From contig CAVVOX010000007.1 of NCBI GenBank assembly GCA_963749875.1, forward strand, positions 124,001-188,000: a stretch of DNA of 64,000 nucleotides, given 5' to 3'. How positions within the stretch are numbered: the first letter of the stretch is position 1; the number at the start of each line of letters is the position of its first letter. The notes under the pieces are model-generated. The model had not been told where the DNA came from and did no database searches. It worked only from the letters and a program-made list of their open reading frames with translations. The stretch comes from JAHQVI01 sp963749875. GTDB taxonomy: Bacteria > Pseudomonadota > Alphaproteobacteria > Rhizobiales > Rhodomicrobiaceae. Made by a program: the position numbers and the translations under genes. Positions 16,906-25,999 of this stretch are shown piece by piece.

Positions 16906-17140
16906 AAGGCCGAACTCCTCAACGGAGAGATCTTCACCACGCTCTACGAGGCGCAGGTCCTTATCGAGCGCTGGCGTCGCCATTATAATGCCGTCAGGCC
17001 ACACTCTGCGCTGAATTATCGACCGCCTGCTCCGGAAACCATCTTGCCGCCAGCCTTGCAGCCGTCCTACGCTCCGCTCCGGCCAGCTGCAAGGCTGGAC
17101 CATGAGCGCCGGGCTCTAGAAAGAAACAACTTGTCACCGA
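16906..17140 (+). pseudogene. IS3-family transposase, C-terminal remnant
   Basis: The frame encodes the end of an rve-type integrase domain: ELLNGEIFTTLYEAQVLIER, then WRRHYNAVRPHSALNYRPPAPE, which is the hallmark C-terminus of IS3 transposases including the last catalytic-region helix. Everything upstream is cut by the right repeat of the IS1595 element, and downstream it runs into the IS110 remnant. Confidence 0.85.
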
Positions 17141-18372
17141 TCATGCGGGGACAGGTGCGATCTGAGCTTCATATCCCAGCGCCTGGAGCTTTGCGAGAAG
17201 ACGCTTGATCTGGACAGGTTTTGCCCGGCGTTCGAAATGGTCGGCGCCGAGGTCTTCGTAAAAGGTTCCGTTTTTGATCATATGGTAGGCGGCGGTGAGC
17301 ATGGAGGCAGCGACTGCACCGATTGCCTTTTTGGCACCGTTCCTGGCGCGTTGGCGATGGAACTGGGCCTGCAGATAACTCCCTTTTGTGCGCGCGCCTG
17401 CCCAGGCACATTGAAAGAGAGTCGTCTTCAGCCAGGGGCGCCTTTACGCATTCGCGTGGAATGACGCTTCCCGGCACTCTCATCGTTCTTGGGGCACAGC
17501 CCGGCCCAGGAGACCAGATGCCCGGCCGTCGGAAACCGGCTCATATCGGTGCCGATCTCGGCTAACATAACGCGCGCCGCCAAATCGCCAATGCCGGGGA
17601 TGCTGGTCAGCACAGGGATCAGCGCACGAAAGGGATCGAGATTGGCCTCGACTTCCCTGTCGATCTCGGCGATCGCCCGATCCAGCGCATCAATCTGCTC
17701 CAGATGAAGGCGCAGCAGGAACCGATGATGGTTCCTCACGCGGCCGCGCAGCGCTTCCTGAAGTGTTGTGGCAGATGCTCTGATCCGACGGTTCGCCAAG
17801 CAGGCCAGCTGAGCCGGATCCGTTTCGCCTGCAACCAGCGCTTCGATCATCGCCCGGCCGCTCGTGCCGACAATGTCCGAGATGACGGAATTGAGCTTGA
17901 TGTTGGCTTCCTCGAGCGTTTTCTGCAGGCGCTGCACATGGCTGGTGCGCTCGCGTATCAGCTGCTTGCGCGTTCTTAGCAATCCCCGTTGCTCCAGGGT
18001 CTGCTCGTCGGGCACAAAGCTGCCGCGGATCAAGCCGTGTGCAAGCAGATCGGCCAGCCATGTCGCATCATTGACGTCGGTCTTACGGCCTGGAACGTTC
18101 TTGACATGAGCCGCATTCGCCAGTGTCAACGCAAAGTCGCCATCGCCCAGAATATGCCACACGGGCTTCCAATAGACACCGGTCGCCTCCATTGCGATAT
18201 GTGTACAGCCAAGCGAGGATAGCCACTCCGAGAGTGCGAGCAAATCGCTTGTCGTGGTCTTGAAGGTACGGACTTCACGGCTGGCCTTGCGGCCAACCAC
18301 CTGTCGGCTGCAGGCAACGACCGTATCTTTATGGACATCAAGGCCGGCGCAGTTTGGATAGAAAACTTCCAT
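17141..18372 (-). pseudogene. IS110-family transposase, frameshifted
   Basis: A DEDD-type (RuvC-like) transposase starting MEVFYPNCAGLDVHKDTVV, with AMEATGVYWKPV, KNVPGRKTDVNDATWLADLL, and the C-terminal transposase-20 part IPGIGDLAARVMLAEIG with WAGLCPKND. At 17435-17438 a run of four C on the coding strand is one base short: the frame stops at RKGAPG, while the next frame continues with LKTTLFQCAWAG and runs to the family-typical end at 17141 (KLQALGYEAQIAPVPA). Full length would be about 410 residues. Confidence 0.88.
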
Positions 18373-18523
18373 GACGATCCTCCGTGCACGCCGCCGGCAT
18401 GGAATGTCCATCAAAGGAACTCTAGAAACCGTGCTCCGGGGCCAACGCGGCCCGTGGCACAATCAGGGGTGCTCGGACACTCCGGATCCAACTAACTTTA
18501 GGGCTCGCACGCACCAAGAAACC

Positions 18524-18648
18524 GCCGATCTCTGCTCCGACGACGCTACCTCCGAAAGTGCCACAAAGCGGTTTCATCCCCAAGGGTCCAACAAGCTGTT
18601 CGGTGGCCAACTAACTTAAGAGCTGGTATCGCGATGAGGGGCAGGCCA
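18524..18648 (+). repeat. 125-bp direct repeat, left copy
   Basis: 124 of 125 bases match 25301-25425 in the same orientation (offset 6777). The single mismatch is at 18536 against 25313. The repeat is not part of either IS1595 element. It truncates a methyltransferase gene at the right copy. It looks like the residue of a mobile element, but no transposase is attached and its nature is unknown. Confidence 0.88.
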
Positions 18649-18843
18649 AGGTCAAGCGATCCTTGGAAATTTGCTTGCTGATCGTGAGGATATGGAATAG
18701 GGCCAAAATACAGGGTTCCCCTTATCGTAGATCCGTAAAGAACTAATGCGTAATCGCAAGCAGAAGATGTCACAGCATTTGGATTATCCGAACCAAACCG
18801 CTTTACGTTGTTAAAATTTCCGCCAGAGCAACAAAAAAGTCCT

Positions 18844-19974
18844 CTCCCTATCCAGCTAACGCAGGTTCTGCGATTGCGAGGGGGCTGTGCAGCTTTCTGA
18901 CGGCACCTCCACTCATGGCGCCCGCGACGATCTGATCATAGGTGATGGTGCCGCATTCGACGGCGCGGCGAATGAGGTATCCGGGGAGCCCATCGGGGCG
19001 ATTGCGGCGGTTGAAGCGGTAGGCCCATTCGCGGGAGATAGCGCGGCAGGTGCTTGGCGCTGACGCCATGATGAGTGCCGACCAGCCACGCCTTGATGTT
19101 GCTGAAGACGGTATGGATGATGGGGAAGAATTCGGCGGCATTGGCTGCTCCGTCCAAGATCACCGGGGTGTGTTTGAAGTGATCGCCGAGAGCGGCGTCG
19201 CGTCCCTGATAGGCTTTAAAACCATCCGTCAGCAGATGCGACTTGGCCGCGACATTGGCCTTGAGGAAAGCGCCGAGTTCCACGGCATTGGCGGCCGGCA
19301 GCACGGCGATCTGGGCATTCCCGGCGAAAAAGCCGTGCTGGCGCTTCACGGCATGGCCGTGCTCACCCTTCTTGTTCCTGGGCGCCGGCGCCTTCTCAAC
19401 GGGGGCGACAACCATGCTCTTATTCGGATTTGCGGTGCTGCGGCCCGGACTTGCGGCGTCACCCCGGCCGCCGATGAAAGTCTCGTCGGCTTCCAGGAAG
19501 CCGCTCAGCGGAGAGGCCGGATCCTCGCTCAGTCCATGCTGCAATTTGTGCGCCATGGTCCAGGCCGTCTGGTAGGCAACGCCCAATTCCCTCTGGAGGA
19601 ACTTCGCCGAAACGCCTCGTTTGTCACGGCCCATCAGATAGGCGGCAAGAAACCATTTCGGCAGAGCCCTCCGTGTCCGGTGAAAGATGGTCCCGGAGGT
19701 CACTGACCGCTGATGATGGCAACTACCGCATTCGTGTACACGGGGCCGCGCCGTCAGCCGCCACGCCTGGCACCCGCCGCATGCCTTGCAGACGTACCCG
19801 CCGGGCCAACGAAGCTCCCCCAGATAGGCAATACACGCTTCTTCCGAGCCAAACCGGCCGACAAAATCGAGAATTCCCGCCACCAACACCTCCACCATCA
19901 ACAGGCGGATGCTATCTCAAGGCGATGCCCCGCGCCAGGAACATTCCATGAACCTGCGTTAGCTGGATAGGGAG
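18844..19974. mobile_element. IS1595-family element 2
   Basis: Perfect 25-bp terminal inverted repeats at 18844-18868 and 19950-19974 (core CTATCCAGCTAACGCAGG) enclose a minus-strand transposase. The 1131-bp length fits a simple IS1595 element. The repeats and transposase differ clearly from element 1. No obvious 8-bp target duplication was found at the flanks. Confidence 0.9.
18848..19901 (-). pseudogene. IS1595-family transposase, frameshifted near the C-terminus
   Basis: The N-terminal zinc ribbon (CKACGGCQAW, HECGSCHHQRSVTSGTIFH) and the ISXO2-like catalytic domain (GFLEADETFIGGR, HLLTDGFKAYQG, GTHHGVSAKHL) are intact. After KHL the frame shifts by one base near 19050: the conserved end CRAISREWAYRFNRR, YLIRRAVECGTITYDQIVAG is in the next frame, ending at 18848 inside the left repeat. 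Either a decayed element or a sequencing indel. Confidence 0.85.
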
Positions 19975-20349
19975 ATCTGAGCGAGTAGAACAAGTTCGAG
20001 ATTGAAGTATTTCTCGCTCTTTTATCGAGCTACGGAACTCGTTCACGGATGCCATAGGAAAAATATCCTATGCCGACGTTGTGCGGCTGAGTTTCCACGC
20101 GGCCAGGGTCAGCCTCGGCGGTCAGCGGGTGGAGGAGCCTAGTCGGCTCAGCCCTCAGCTGCGGAAAATTCAGCGCCGACCGACTACGCGGACTCAGGGC
20201 CAGTCGCAGACAATTTGACAGGGTCGCGTTAGTATCAGCACCGTAAGGTCCAACCAAGCAAAGGTCGACAGCGTCCAAACCGTGCAATAACCTCTCGCTT
20301 TATTTAGCACAAGATATCGGCCGGCTCATCCGAAACTAGGAAACACGTT
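19975..20349. other. Intergenic between IS1595 element 2 and the enolase-superfamily gene
   Basis: No gene is supported. The region should hold the promoter of the plus-strand gene at 20350. No regulator gene accompanies this catabolic block. Confidence 0.4.
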
Positions 20350-21507
20350 ATGAAAATCAAAGATATCCGCGCCAGCGTTCATCACTATTCGGTCAGGCTA
20401 CCGATGATCGACAAGCCGCTTGAGGAAAGGCATTTCGTTTTTTGCGAGGTTGAGACCGATGAGGGACTCAAAGGGTGCGGTATTACCGGTGCTTTCCTGC
20501 CGTTTGCCGCGGTAACGACTCTGGAAAATGATCTGCTCAAGGTCGTCCGCGACATGGACCCGCGCGACACGGAAGCCATCCATAACAAGGTCTGGTGGTC
20601 ATTGAACCCGCGCGCCTATACCGGCGTTATTTCCAACGCGTTGTCGGCGCTCGACTTGGCTCTTTGGGATATCCATGGCAAGAAGACCGCCCGGACCGTG
20701 GCGCAGCTATTGGGTGGATATCGCGACTGGGCACCGAGCTACATCACTTTCGGCTTTCCGTTTTTCGACTATGATCAGCTCGTCGAATACGCTAGGAAAT
20801 TTGTCAACGACGGCAACACGCGGCTGAAGATGGTGGTCGCCGTCGACCCGGGTGGCTGGCAGGAAGACGCTAGGCGCATTCGCGTCGTCCGCGACGCCGT
20901 TGGTGACGACATCCAACTGATGATCGACGCCAATTACCGGTTCAATCCGGTCGATGCGCGCTTGCTGTGCCGCGCCGTTGAGGATTGCAATCTGACATGG
21001 TTCGAGGAGCCATTGCACCAAAACGACGCGCGGGCGCTGGCCGACCTAAGAAAGCACACCAACATTCCGATCGCCGCCGGCCAGATGGAAGGGCACCGCT
21101 GGCGGATACGCGAACTGATCGATCACGAGGCTGTCGACATTTTGCAGCCCAACTGCGTCTACAATGGTGGTTATACCGAAACGCGAAAGATCGCCCATCT
21201 GGCTCAGACCTATAATATGCCGATTGCCAATGGCGGCGGTTGGCCGATCTTCAACATGCATTCAATGGCCGGACTGATGAATGGTGGGTACGTGGAATTC
21301 CACTGGGGCATGCACCAGGTCGGGCAGCATTTCTTCAACGGCGTGCCCGGCCCGGAAAATGACATGGTGAAGATTCCCGCCGCGCCCGGCCTCGGCTTCC
21401 TGCCGAATTACGAGGCGCTAAAGGACAGCCGCGTCAAGTCGCCTGAGACACTCAGCGAGGGCGGGGTGCAAACGCGAGGTTTCGAAACGGGCGTTACCAA
21501 ACTGTAG
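20350..21507 (+). CDS. Mandelate racemase/muconate lactonizing enzyme family protein (enolase superfamily)
   Basis: A 385-residue protein with the N-terminal capping domain (1-125) and a TIM-barrel C-terminal domain. Metal-site positions are visible: MIDANYRF (Asp), WFEEPL (Glu) and AGQMEGHRW (Glu). The usual K-x-K on strand 2 is K-M-V here (LKMVVAV), and the His of the catalytic His/Asp dyad is replaced in ANGGGWPIF, while DILQPN keeps the Asp position. It therefore may act as a dehydratase of altered mechanism on an acid sugar. It converges with the tct transport genes, which probably bring in its substrate. Confidence 0.85.
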   Translation: MKIKDIRASVHHYSVRLPMIDKPLEERHFVFCEVETDEGLKGCGITGAFLPFAAVTTLENDLLKVVRDMDPRDTEAIHNKVWWSLNPRAYTGVISNALSALDLALWDIHGKKTARTVAQLLGGYRDWAPSYITFGFPFFDYDQLVEYARKFVNDGNTRLKMVVAVDPGGWQEDARRIRVVRDAVGDDIQLMIDANYRFNPVDARLLCRAVEDCNLTWFEEPLHQNDARALADLRKHTNIPIAAGQMEGHRWRIRELIDHEAVDILQPNCVYNGGYTETRKIAHLAQTYNMPIANGGGWPIFNMHSMAGLMNGGYVEFHWGMHQVGQHFFNGVPGPENDMVKIPAAPGLGFLPNYEALKDSRVKSPETLSEGGVQTRGFETGVTKL

Positions 21508-21544
21508 CTCCGCCGCGCTTGGCGCTGCCCCCTATTAGACGGCG

Positions 21545-23050
21545 TCATTCGTCCAGGGTTGCCGGGCTGAGTTTGCGGAAATTTTTTGTCAGCTTTCCGA
21601 CAAAGACCGGTCCGAACAGTCCTGCCAAAGTCAAGGCGAAAAACAACACGGCAATCGGCCGTTCGAAGAAGAGCAGCAAGTTATGATCAAAGATCAAAAA
21701 CGACTGTTTGAGGGAATTTTCGACCAGCTCGCCAAGGATCAGTCCCATGATAATCGGCGCCGGCGAAAACTCATATCGGCGAAAGACGAATCCCAGTAGC
21801 GCAAAAATCAGCATGATCCATACGTCGATCATGCTCTGGGCCAGAGCATAGGATCCCACCACCGCTAGCACGAATACCGCCGGCCACAGGAAAGTGCGTG
21901 GTATCAGGGTGACCCGGGCAAACACTTTGGCCCCGGCCAATCCTAGGCCCAGAAACATGACATTGGCGATCAGCATGGCGATGAAGATGGAATAAAGCAG
22001 CTGGGGCTGTTCGGCGAAAAGATAGGGTCCGGGGCGCAGCCCGTGGACCATCAGGGCACCGAGGATAACAGCCGTCGTCGCGCTGCCGGGGATGCCGAGC
22101 GCCAAGGTTGGCACCATTGCGCCGCCGGTTGCCGCGTTGTTGGCGGCTTCCGGTCCGGCAATGCCTTCAATGGCGCCCTGGCCGAATTTGTCACTTTCCT
22201 TGGACCAACGCTTGGCTTCGTTGTAGGCGATCATCGCCGCCACCGTGCCCCCCTCGGCTGGCAGGATGCCGATAAAGGTGCCGATGCCGCAGGACCGGGC
22301 GATAACGCCGCGGACCTTGCGGAAATCGTCGCGCGATGGAAGGCGGATGGCGACGGCGGCGATGCGTTTGTAGACCACGTCCAGGGATGCGGCCTGGGCC
22401 AGCAATTCCGCACCACCAAATAGACCGATCATGACCGGGATAAAATGGATGCCTTCGGTCAGCTCGGGAAGGCCAAAGGTGAAGCGCTCGACGCTGGTGG
22501 TGAAATCGACGCCGATAGTCGAGATAAGGACGCCAAAAGCGCCGCCGATGAGGTTCTTGACCGATGATTTGCCGCTGATGGAGGCCAGCATGGAAAGCCC
22601 GAATACGGCCAGAGCAAAATATTCCGGAGCGCCGAACTTGTAAGCGACGCGGGCAAGAAGGGGCGCCGCGACGATGAGCACGAAAACGCTGAAAATACCG
22701 CCGATGGTGCTAGCGACCGTGGCGATGCCCAGAGCGCGGCCGGCTTCGCCGCGCAAGGCCATGGGATAGCCGTCGAGCGCCGTCGCCGCCGCCGGCGGCG
22801 CTCCTGGCGCATTGATGAGAATGGCGGTAATCGAGCCGCCATAGGTGCCGGCACAGTAGAGCGCTGACAAGAGGGCAATGGCGGGCAAGGGTGCCATCGT
22901 CACGGTGAACGGCAACAGAAGCGCTGTCGCCATGGTCGAACTCAGCCCCGGCAGAACGCCGACGAGGACACCGCCAACAGTGCCGGCGAGAATGACCAGC
23001 AACAAATAAGGATCGAAAAGGATCGACAGGCTGGAGATAAATGCGTCCAT
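21545..23050 (-). CDS. tctA: Tripartite tricarboxylate transporter large permease, TctA family
   Basis: A 501-residue inner-membrane permease with about 12 helices. Family signatures include GVLVGVLPGLSSTMATALLLPFT near the start and GIAGPEAANNAATGGAMVPTLALGIPGS in the middle. It moves an organic acid into the cell together with TctB, using substrate delivered by TctC. It follows tctB by 6 bp in the order tctC-tctB-tctA. Substrate is not known; the neighbouring enolase-superfamily enzyme suggests a sugar acid or hydroxy acid. Confidence 0.94.
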   Translation of the reverse strand: MDAFISSLSILFDPYLLLVILAGTVGGVLVGVLPGLSSTMATALLLPFTVTMAPLPAIALLSALYCAGTYGGSITAILINAPGAPPAAATALDGYPMALRGEAGRALGIATVASTIGGIFSVFVLIVAAPLLARVAYKFGAPEYFALAVFGLSMLASISGKSSVKNLIGGAFGVLISTIGVDFTTSVERFTFGLPELTEGIHFIPVMIGLFGGAELLAQAASLDVVYKRIAAVAIRLPSRDDFRKVRGVIARSCGIGTFIGILPAEGGTVAAMIAYNEAKRWSKESDKFGQGAIEGIAGPEAANNAATGGAMVPTLALGIPGSATTAVILGALMVHGLRPGPYLFAEQPQLLYSIFIAMLIANVMFLGLGLAGAKVFARVTLIPRTFLWPAVFVLAVVGSYALAQSMIDVWIMLIFALLGFVFRRYEFSPAPIIMGLILGELVENSLKQSFLIFDHNLLLFFERPIAVLFFALTLAGLFGPVFVGKLTKNFRKLSPATLDE

Positions 23051-23056
23051 GGCCGG

Positions 23057-23575
23057 TCAAAATCCGAATGATTGCAAAATGCCAAGCGGGAACCGGACTT
23101 CCAGCATTTTCGAAAACAGAATAAAGATACTGAGGGGAAACAGCACGGCGAAACCGGCAATCCAAAGATAGCGACGCTCTCCCCAGAGCACGGGCAGAAC
23201 AAGACAAAACAGGAAAATAGCGATCATTGCCCCGACCCAGTCGATTGCCGCAACAAAAACGGCAAGAAGACCGGCCGTGACAAACGCAACGATCGGCACC
23301 GGTTTACGCGCGGTCGCAGGCTTTCGGCGGCCCTGGACGATCAGGATCAAAGACAAAATAGCGATGACGGCAATCATCAGCCGCGGGAACACAGCAGGCT
23401 GAATGCCTTGAGAAAGCATCACCGGAACCTCCTCAAAATACATCGTGATCGCATAGGTCGCGGCGCAGAAGAAAAGGATCACCCCGCCAACCAAATCGTC
23501 ACCACGCAGCATAAATGAACGGGGCGGCTCTGCCCCGTTCACTTCAACTGCCTGTTCCTCTTGCGGCTTGCTCAT
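23057..23575 (-). CDS. tctB: Tripartite tricarboxylate transporter small membrane subunit, TctB family
   Basis: A 172-residue protein with four predicted helices (GGVILFFCAATYAITMYF, RLMIAVIAILSLILIV, FVTAGLLAVFVAAIDWVGAM and RYLWIAGFAVLFPLSIFI) and a charged N-terminus. Size, topology and place between tctC and tctA identify it, since TctB sequences are poorly conserved. Confidence 0.88.
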   Translation of the reverse strand: MSKPQEEQAVEVNGAEPPRSFMLRGDDLVGGVILFFCAATYAITMYFEEVPVMLSQGIQPAVFPRLMIAVIAILSLILIVQGRRKPATARKPVPIVAFVTAGLLAVFVAAIDWVGAMIAIFLFCLVLPVLWGERRYLWIAGFAVLFPLSIFILFSKMLEVRFPLGILQSFGF

Positions 23576-23618
23576 TTATCAGGGGCCTTCGCCCTTTAAA
23601 TAGCCTGAAAGCAATCGC

Positions 23619-24617
23619 TTATTTCAGCATCCCCAGATCCTTCAAGGCAGCGACGCCATCTTTGTAGAGCTGCTGAATTTGCGCATTCCAATCCTTTGCG
23701 CCGGCAATGCTGTCGGCATCCAGGCCGGCAGTCTTCAGATAGCCCATATAGACGCTATGATGCATCGCTTTGACGAGTTTTGCTTCGAGCATTTTCAGCC
23801 GGTCCTCGGGCACATCCTTCAAGGCGACAAATCCTCGAACCGTCGAGAACTCAGCATCAATACCCTTCTCCACCGAGGTCGGCACTTCGGGAAGCGGTTT
23901 CATCCGCTTCTTGGCGAGCACCAGCAGCGGCCGAATTTCACCAGCGCTAATCTGAGACTCCGCCTCAGACAGATTAAGCACGCCAACCTCGACATCACCG
24001 CCGATGAGAGCCGTAATGATGGCTCCACCGCCGTCAAAGGGGATGTAGTTCGGGTTCTGGATGCCGGCGCGCTTGGCAAATGTAAACGCCGTGATCTGAT
24101 CGATGGCGCCGACCTGCGTGCCGCCGAATTTGAGCGAATTCGCCTTGGCGTCGGCGAGCAGGTCGTCAATTGACGAGTATTTGCTGTCGCCCTTGACCAT
24201 CAGAATTTGCGGATCGTCGGTCGCCCTCGCCAGGCCAACCAGGTCCTCCACCTTCAACGGCGACTTTCCGCGGGCGATGGTTAACAAATGCGTGGGTGTG
24301 ATAGTCATGATGGTGCAGCCATCGCGATCCCGGCTAGCGATATAGTTCATTGCCGTGGCGCCACCGCCGCCTTTCTTGCTGACGACGACCATGTCGGCCC
24401 CAAGTTCGCGGCGGGCACGCAGCATCATCATACGGGTGGTGATGTCGGTCCCGCCGCCAGCGCCAGCATGGGTCACGACCTCGATCGTCTTGCACGGATA
24501 TTCATCCTGGGCCGAGGCCGAACCGGCGGCCAGCCCGAGACCGAATAGAGCCGCCATACCAAACAGAGCGGCAGGGCGCGTCGCGCGATGAAGCGTGTCT
24601 GACAATTTCGGTTTCAT
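23619..24617 (-). CDS. tctC: TTT family tripartite transporter solute-binding protein, TctC/BugT-like
   Basis: A 332-residue periplasmic protein with a signal peptide (residues 1-40, ending GSASAQ). The body shows the Bug-type pattern: TIEVVTHAGAGGGTDITTRMM, KFGGTQVGAIDQITAF, YIPFDGGGAIITALIGGDVEVGVLN and PEVPTSVEKG. The start at 24617 is chosen because it begins at the signal peptide after an AAGGGAG site; the longer frame from 24683 is unlikely. First gene of the tctCBA operon. Confidence 0.92.
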   Translation of the reverse strand: MKPKLSDTLHRATRPAALFGMAALFGLGLAAGSASAQDEYPCKTIEVVTHAGAGGGTDITTRMMMLRARRELGADMVVVSKKGGGGATAMNYIASRDRDGCTIMTITPTHLLTIARGKSPLKVEDLVGLARATDDPQILMVKGDSKYSSIDDLLADAKANSLKFGGTQVGAIDQITAFTFAKRAGIQNPNYIPFDGGGAIITALIGGDVEVGVLNLSEAESQISAGEIRPLLVLAKKRMKPLPEVPTSVEKGIDAEFSTVRGFVALKDVPEDRLKMLEAKLVKAMHHSVYMGYLKTAGLDADSIAGAKDWNAQIQQLYKDGVAALKDLGMLK

Positions 24618-25057
24618 GTTAAGAACTCCCTTTTTTTGACGGTGTTTTCTGTTGTTCCAGCCTCGTCGACCGTGCCGCGTCACCGCCTCTCCTTTATCTG
24701 CGCGTCGGTTTTTAATTTTACGGAATGCTGGCCGCCTGCGGCTTTAGTGCGCCGTCTTTATTTTAGATCGTCTTCCGCGCCTTCCTAGTTTTCATGAAGA
24801 TCCATTTTTGATCGATCTTGGCAGGCCCCTCCGGCCGGCTACGAGCTTGTGAACTATGCTTCACGACAAAGCCGGATGCCGCAGACTTGGCCTTGCCCAG
24901 CTTGCTCCGCAAACCGTTCTCGGGTCAAGTTTGCGAGGCCCCGCCCCCCTCATAGCAACCTCCACGGTCAGAACCGGCCAGCACCTGACATCATCGAAGT
25001 GATCCTCTATGCTTCCAGCGAGCAACACATTTGTCCACAGAAGCGGAAACCGGGCTG
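24618..25057. other. Intergenic upstream of tctC
   Basis: No gene or RNA was recognised. The part next to tctC must contain its promoter. A near-palindromic GATCCATTTTTGATCGATC run occurs around 24801-24819. Confidence 0.4.
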
Positions 25058-25312
25058 ATGCATGTTACACTCAACAAAGAAAAGTTGCGTCAGTTTTACG
25101 ATCGGTTTGGGAGCAAACAAGATAAGCAAGGCTTCTACGAGGACGCCGCTCTTGACGCACTCATTCGTCATGGTGAATTTCAGAGTGCGCAATCAGTTTT
25201 CGAGATTGGTTGCGGAACCGGCAAACTTGCCGCCCGGCTCCTGTCAGATCATCTTCCGGACTCCGCACGATATGTCGGCATCGATCTCAGCTCGACCATG
25301 GCCGATCTCTGC
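25058..25312 (+). pseudogene. SAM-dependent methyltransferase, N-terminal fragment
   Basis: The frame from ATG 25058 encodes KLRQFYDRFGSKQDKQGFYE and then motif I of class I methyltransferases, VFEIGCGTGKLAARLL, followed by YVGIDLSSTM (motif II). At 25301 the 125-bp repeat begins and the frame soon ends, leaving about 85 residues of an expected 200 or more. The rest of the gene is not found in the window. Confidence 0.85.
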
Positions 25313-25425
25313 GCCGACGACGCTACCTCCGAAAGTGCCACAAAGCGGTTTCATCCCCAAGGGTCCAACAAGCTGTTCGGTGGCCAACTAACTTAAGAGC
25401 TGGTATCGCGATGAGGGGCAGGCCA
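25301..25425 (+). repeat. 125-bp direct repeat, right copy
   Basis: The right partner of 18524-18648, same orientation. It cuts the methyltransferase gene. Recombination between the two copies would excise 6777 bp containing IS1595 element 2, the enolase-superfamily gene, tctABC and the methyltransferase start. Confidence 0.88.
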
Positions 25426-25455
25426 CGATGGCGGAGCCGATCCAGCTGCTGTTGC

Positions 25456-25764
25456 TTAGACGCCATTGCGAAATCTCCCGTTTGCGATCGGATCCGGCTT
25501 GTTAGCGGTCGAACGCCCGTACCAAACGGCCTCATAGTCCGGCGGCCTCACAATCCGCCACAGGATGGTTTTGTCGTTTGGCCCACTCGGATACTCGCCT
25601 GGGTATTTTGCCGTGAGCTCGACCCTAATTCTGTCGTCGTCCCAGTCCTCCTCACAGATCAGCTCGAACACCTTCGGCGGGCTTTCAGTCCTCACCCGCA
25701 GCCGGTCGAGGAGTTCGTCGAATTGCTGGTGGAGCCGCTCAAGTTGAGTTTTCCTCGTTGCCAT
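25456..25764 (-). CDS. Small island protein, paralogue of the next upstream gene
   Basis: A 102-residue protein with a coiled-coil N-terminus (MATRKTQLERLHQQFDELLD) and a compact C-terminal part with FELICEEDWDDDRIRVELTA. It shares its layout with the 70-residue product of 25787-25999 (MATxKxxLxRLxxQ, then LxCxxxWxxxxI), so the two look like diverged tandem duplicates. Last gene of the minus-strand satellite-like train. Function unknown. Confidence 0.6.
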   Translation of the reverse strand: MATRKTQLERLHQQFDELLDRLRVRTESPPKVFELICEEDWDDDRIRVELTAKYPGEYPSGPNDKTILWRIVRPPDYEAVWYGRSTANKPDPIANGRFRNGV

Positions 25765-25786
25765 GACTTCCCTCTTGCCGATTGGT

Positions 25787-25999
25787 TCAAATCAGGATCA
25801 GGAGCTCAAACATAGCTCTGCGATTTTCCGGGACCTCGGCATAGTTGCGTTGACGCACTTCCTCGATCTGTTCCTTGTTCCAGGTGTGCGGGCAAACAAG
25901 GGCGTAAGCCCTCGGCGCTGGAGGCGCTGGATCGAGCTTTTCCTGCAGCGCCTCAATCTGGTGGGTCAGTCGGTCGAGCTTCGATTTGGTGGTGGCCAT
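25787..25999 (-). CDS. Small island protein, coiled-coil start
   Basis: A 70-residue protein: MATTKSKLDRLTHQIEALQE, a proline-rich joint, then YALVCPHTWNKEQIEEVRQR. It overlaps the 3' end of the upstream gene by 47 bp and precedes its longer paralogue by 22 bp. No family is recognised. Confidence 0.58.
   Translation of the reverse strand: MATTKSKLDRLTHQIEALQEKLDPAPPAPRAYALVCPHTWNKEQIEEVRQRNYAEVPENRRAMFELLILI

Larger units (their letters stand above)
15334..16912. mobile_element. IS1595-family element 1 with passenger gene
   Basis: Terminal inverted repeats of 27 bp, identical as read, lie at 15334-15360 and 16886-16912 (core TTATGGCGTAAGCGCACCAG). Inside are a minus-strand IS1595 transposase and a convergent plus-strand passenger gene. 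No target duplication is seen: the left flank is xthA and the right flank an IS3 transposase remnant, so an adjacent deletion or recombination has occurred. Confidence 0.88.

Noticed and set aside
18422..18773. Minus-strand frames across the left 125-bp repeat
   Set aside because: The shared C-terminal sequence only reflects the repeat; the upstream parts differ between copies and match no family.
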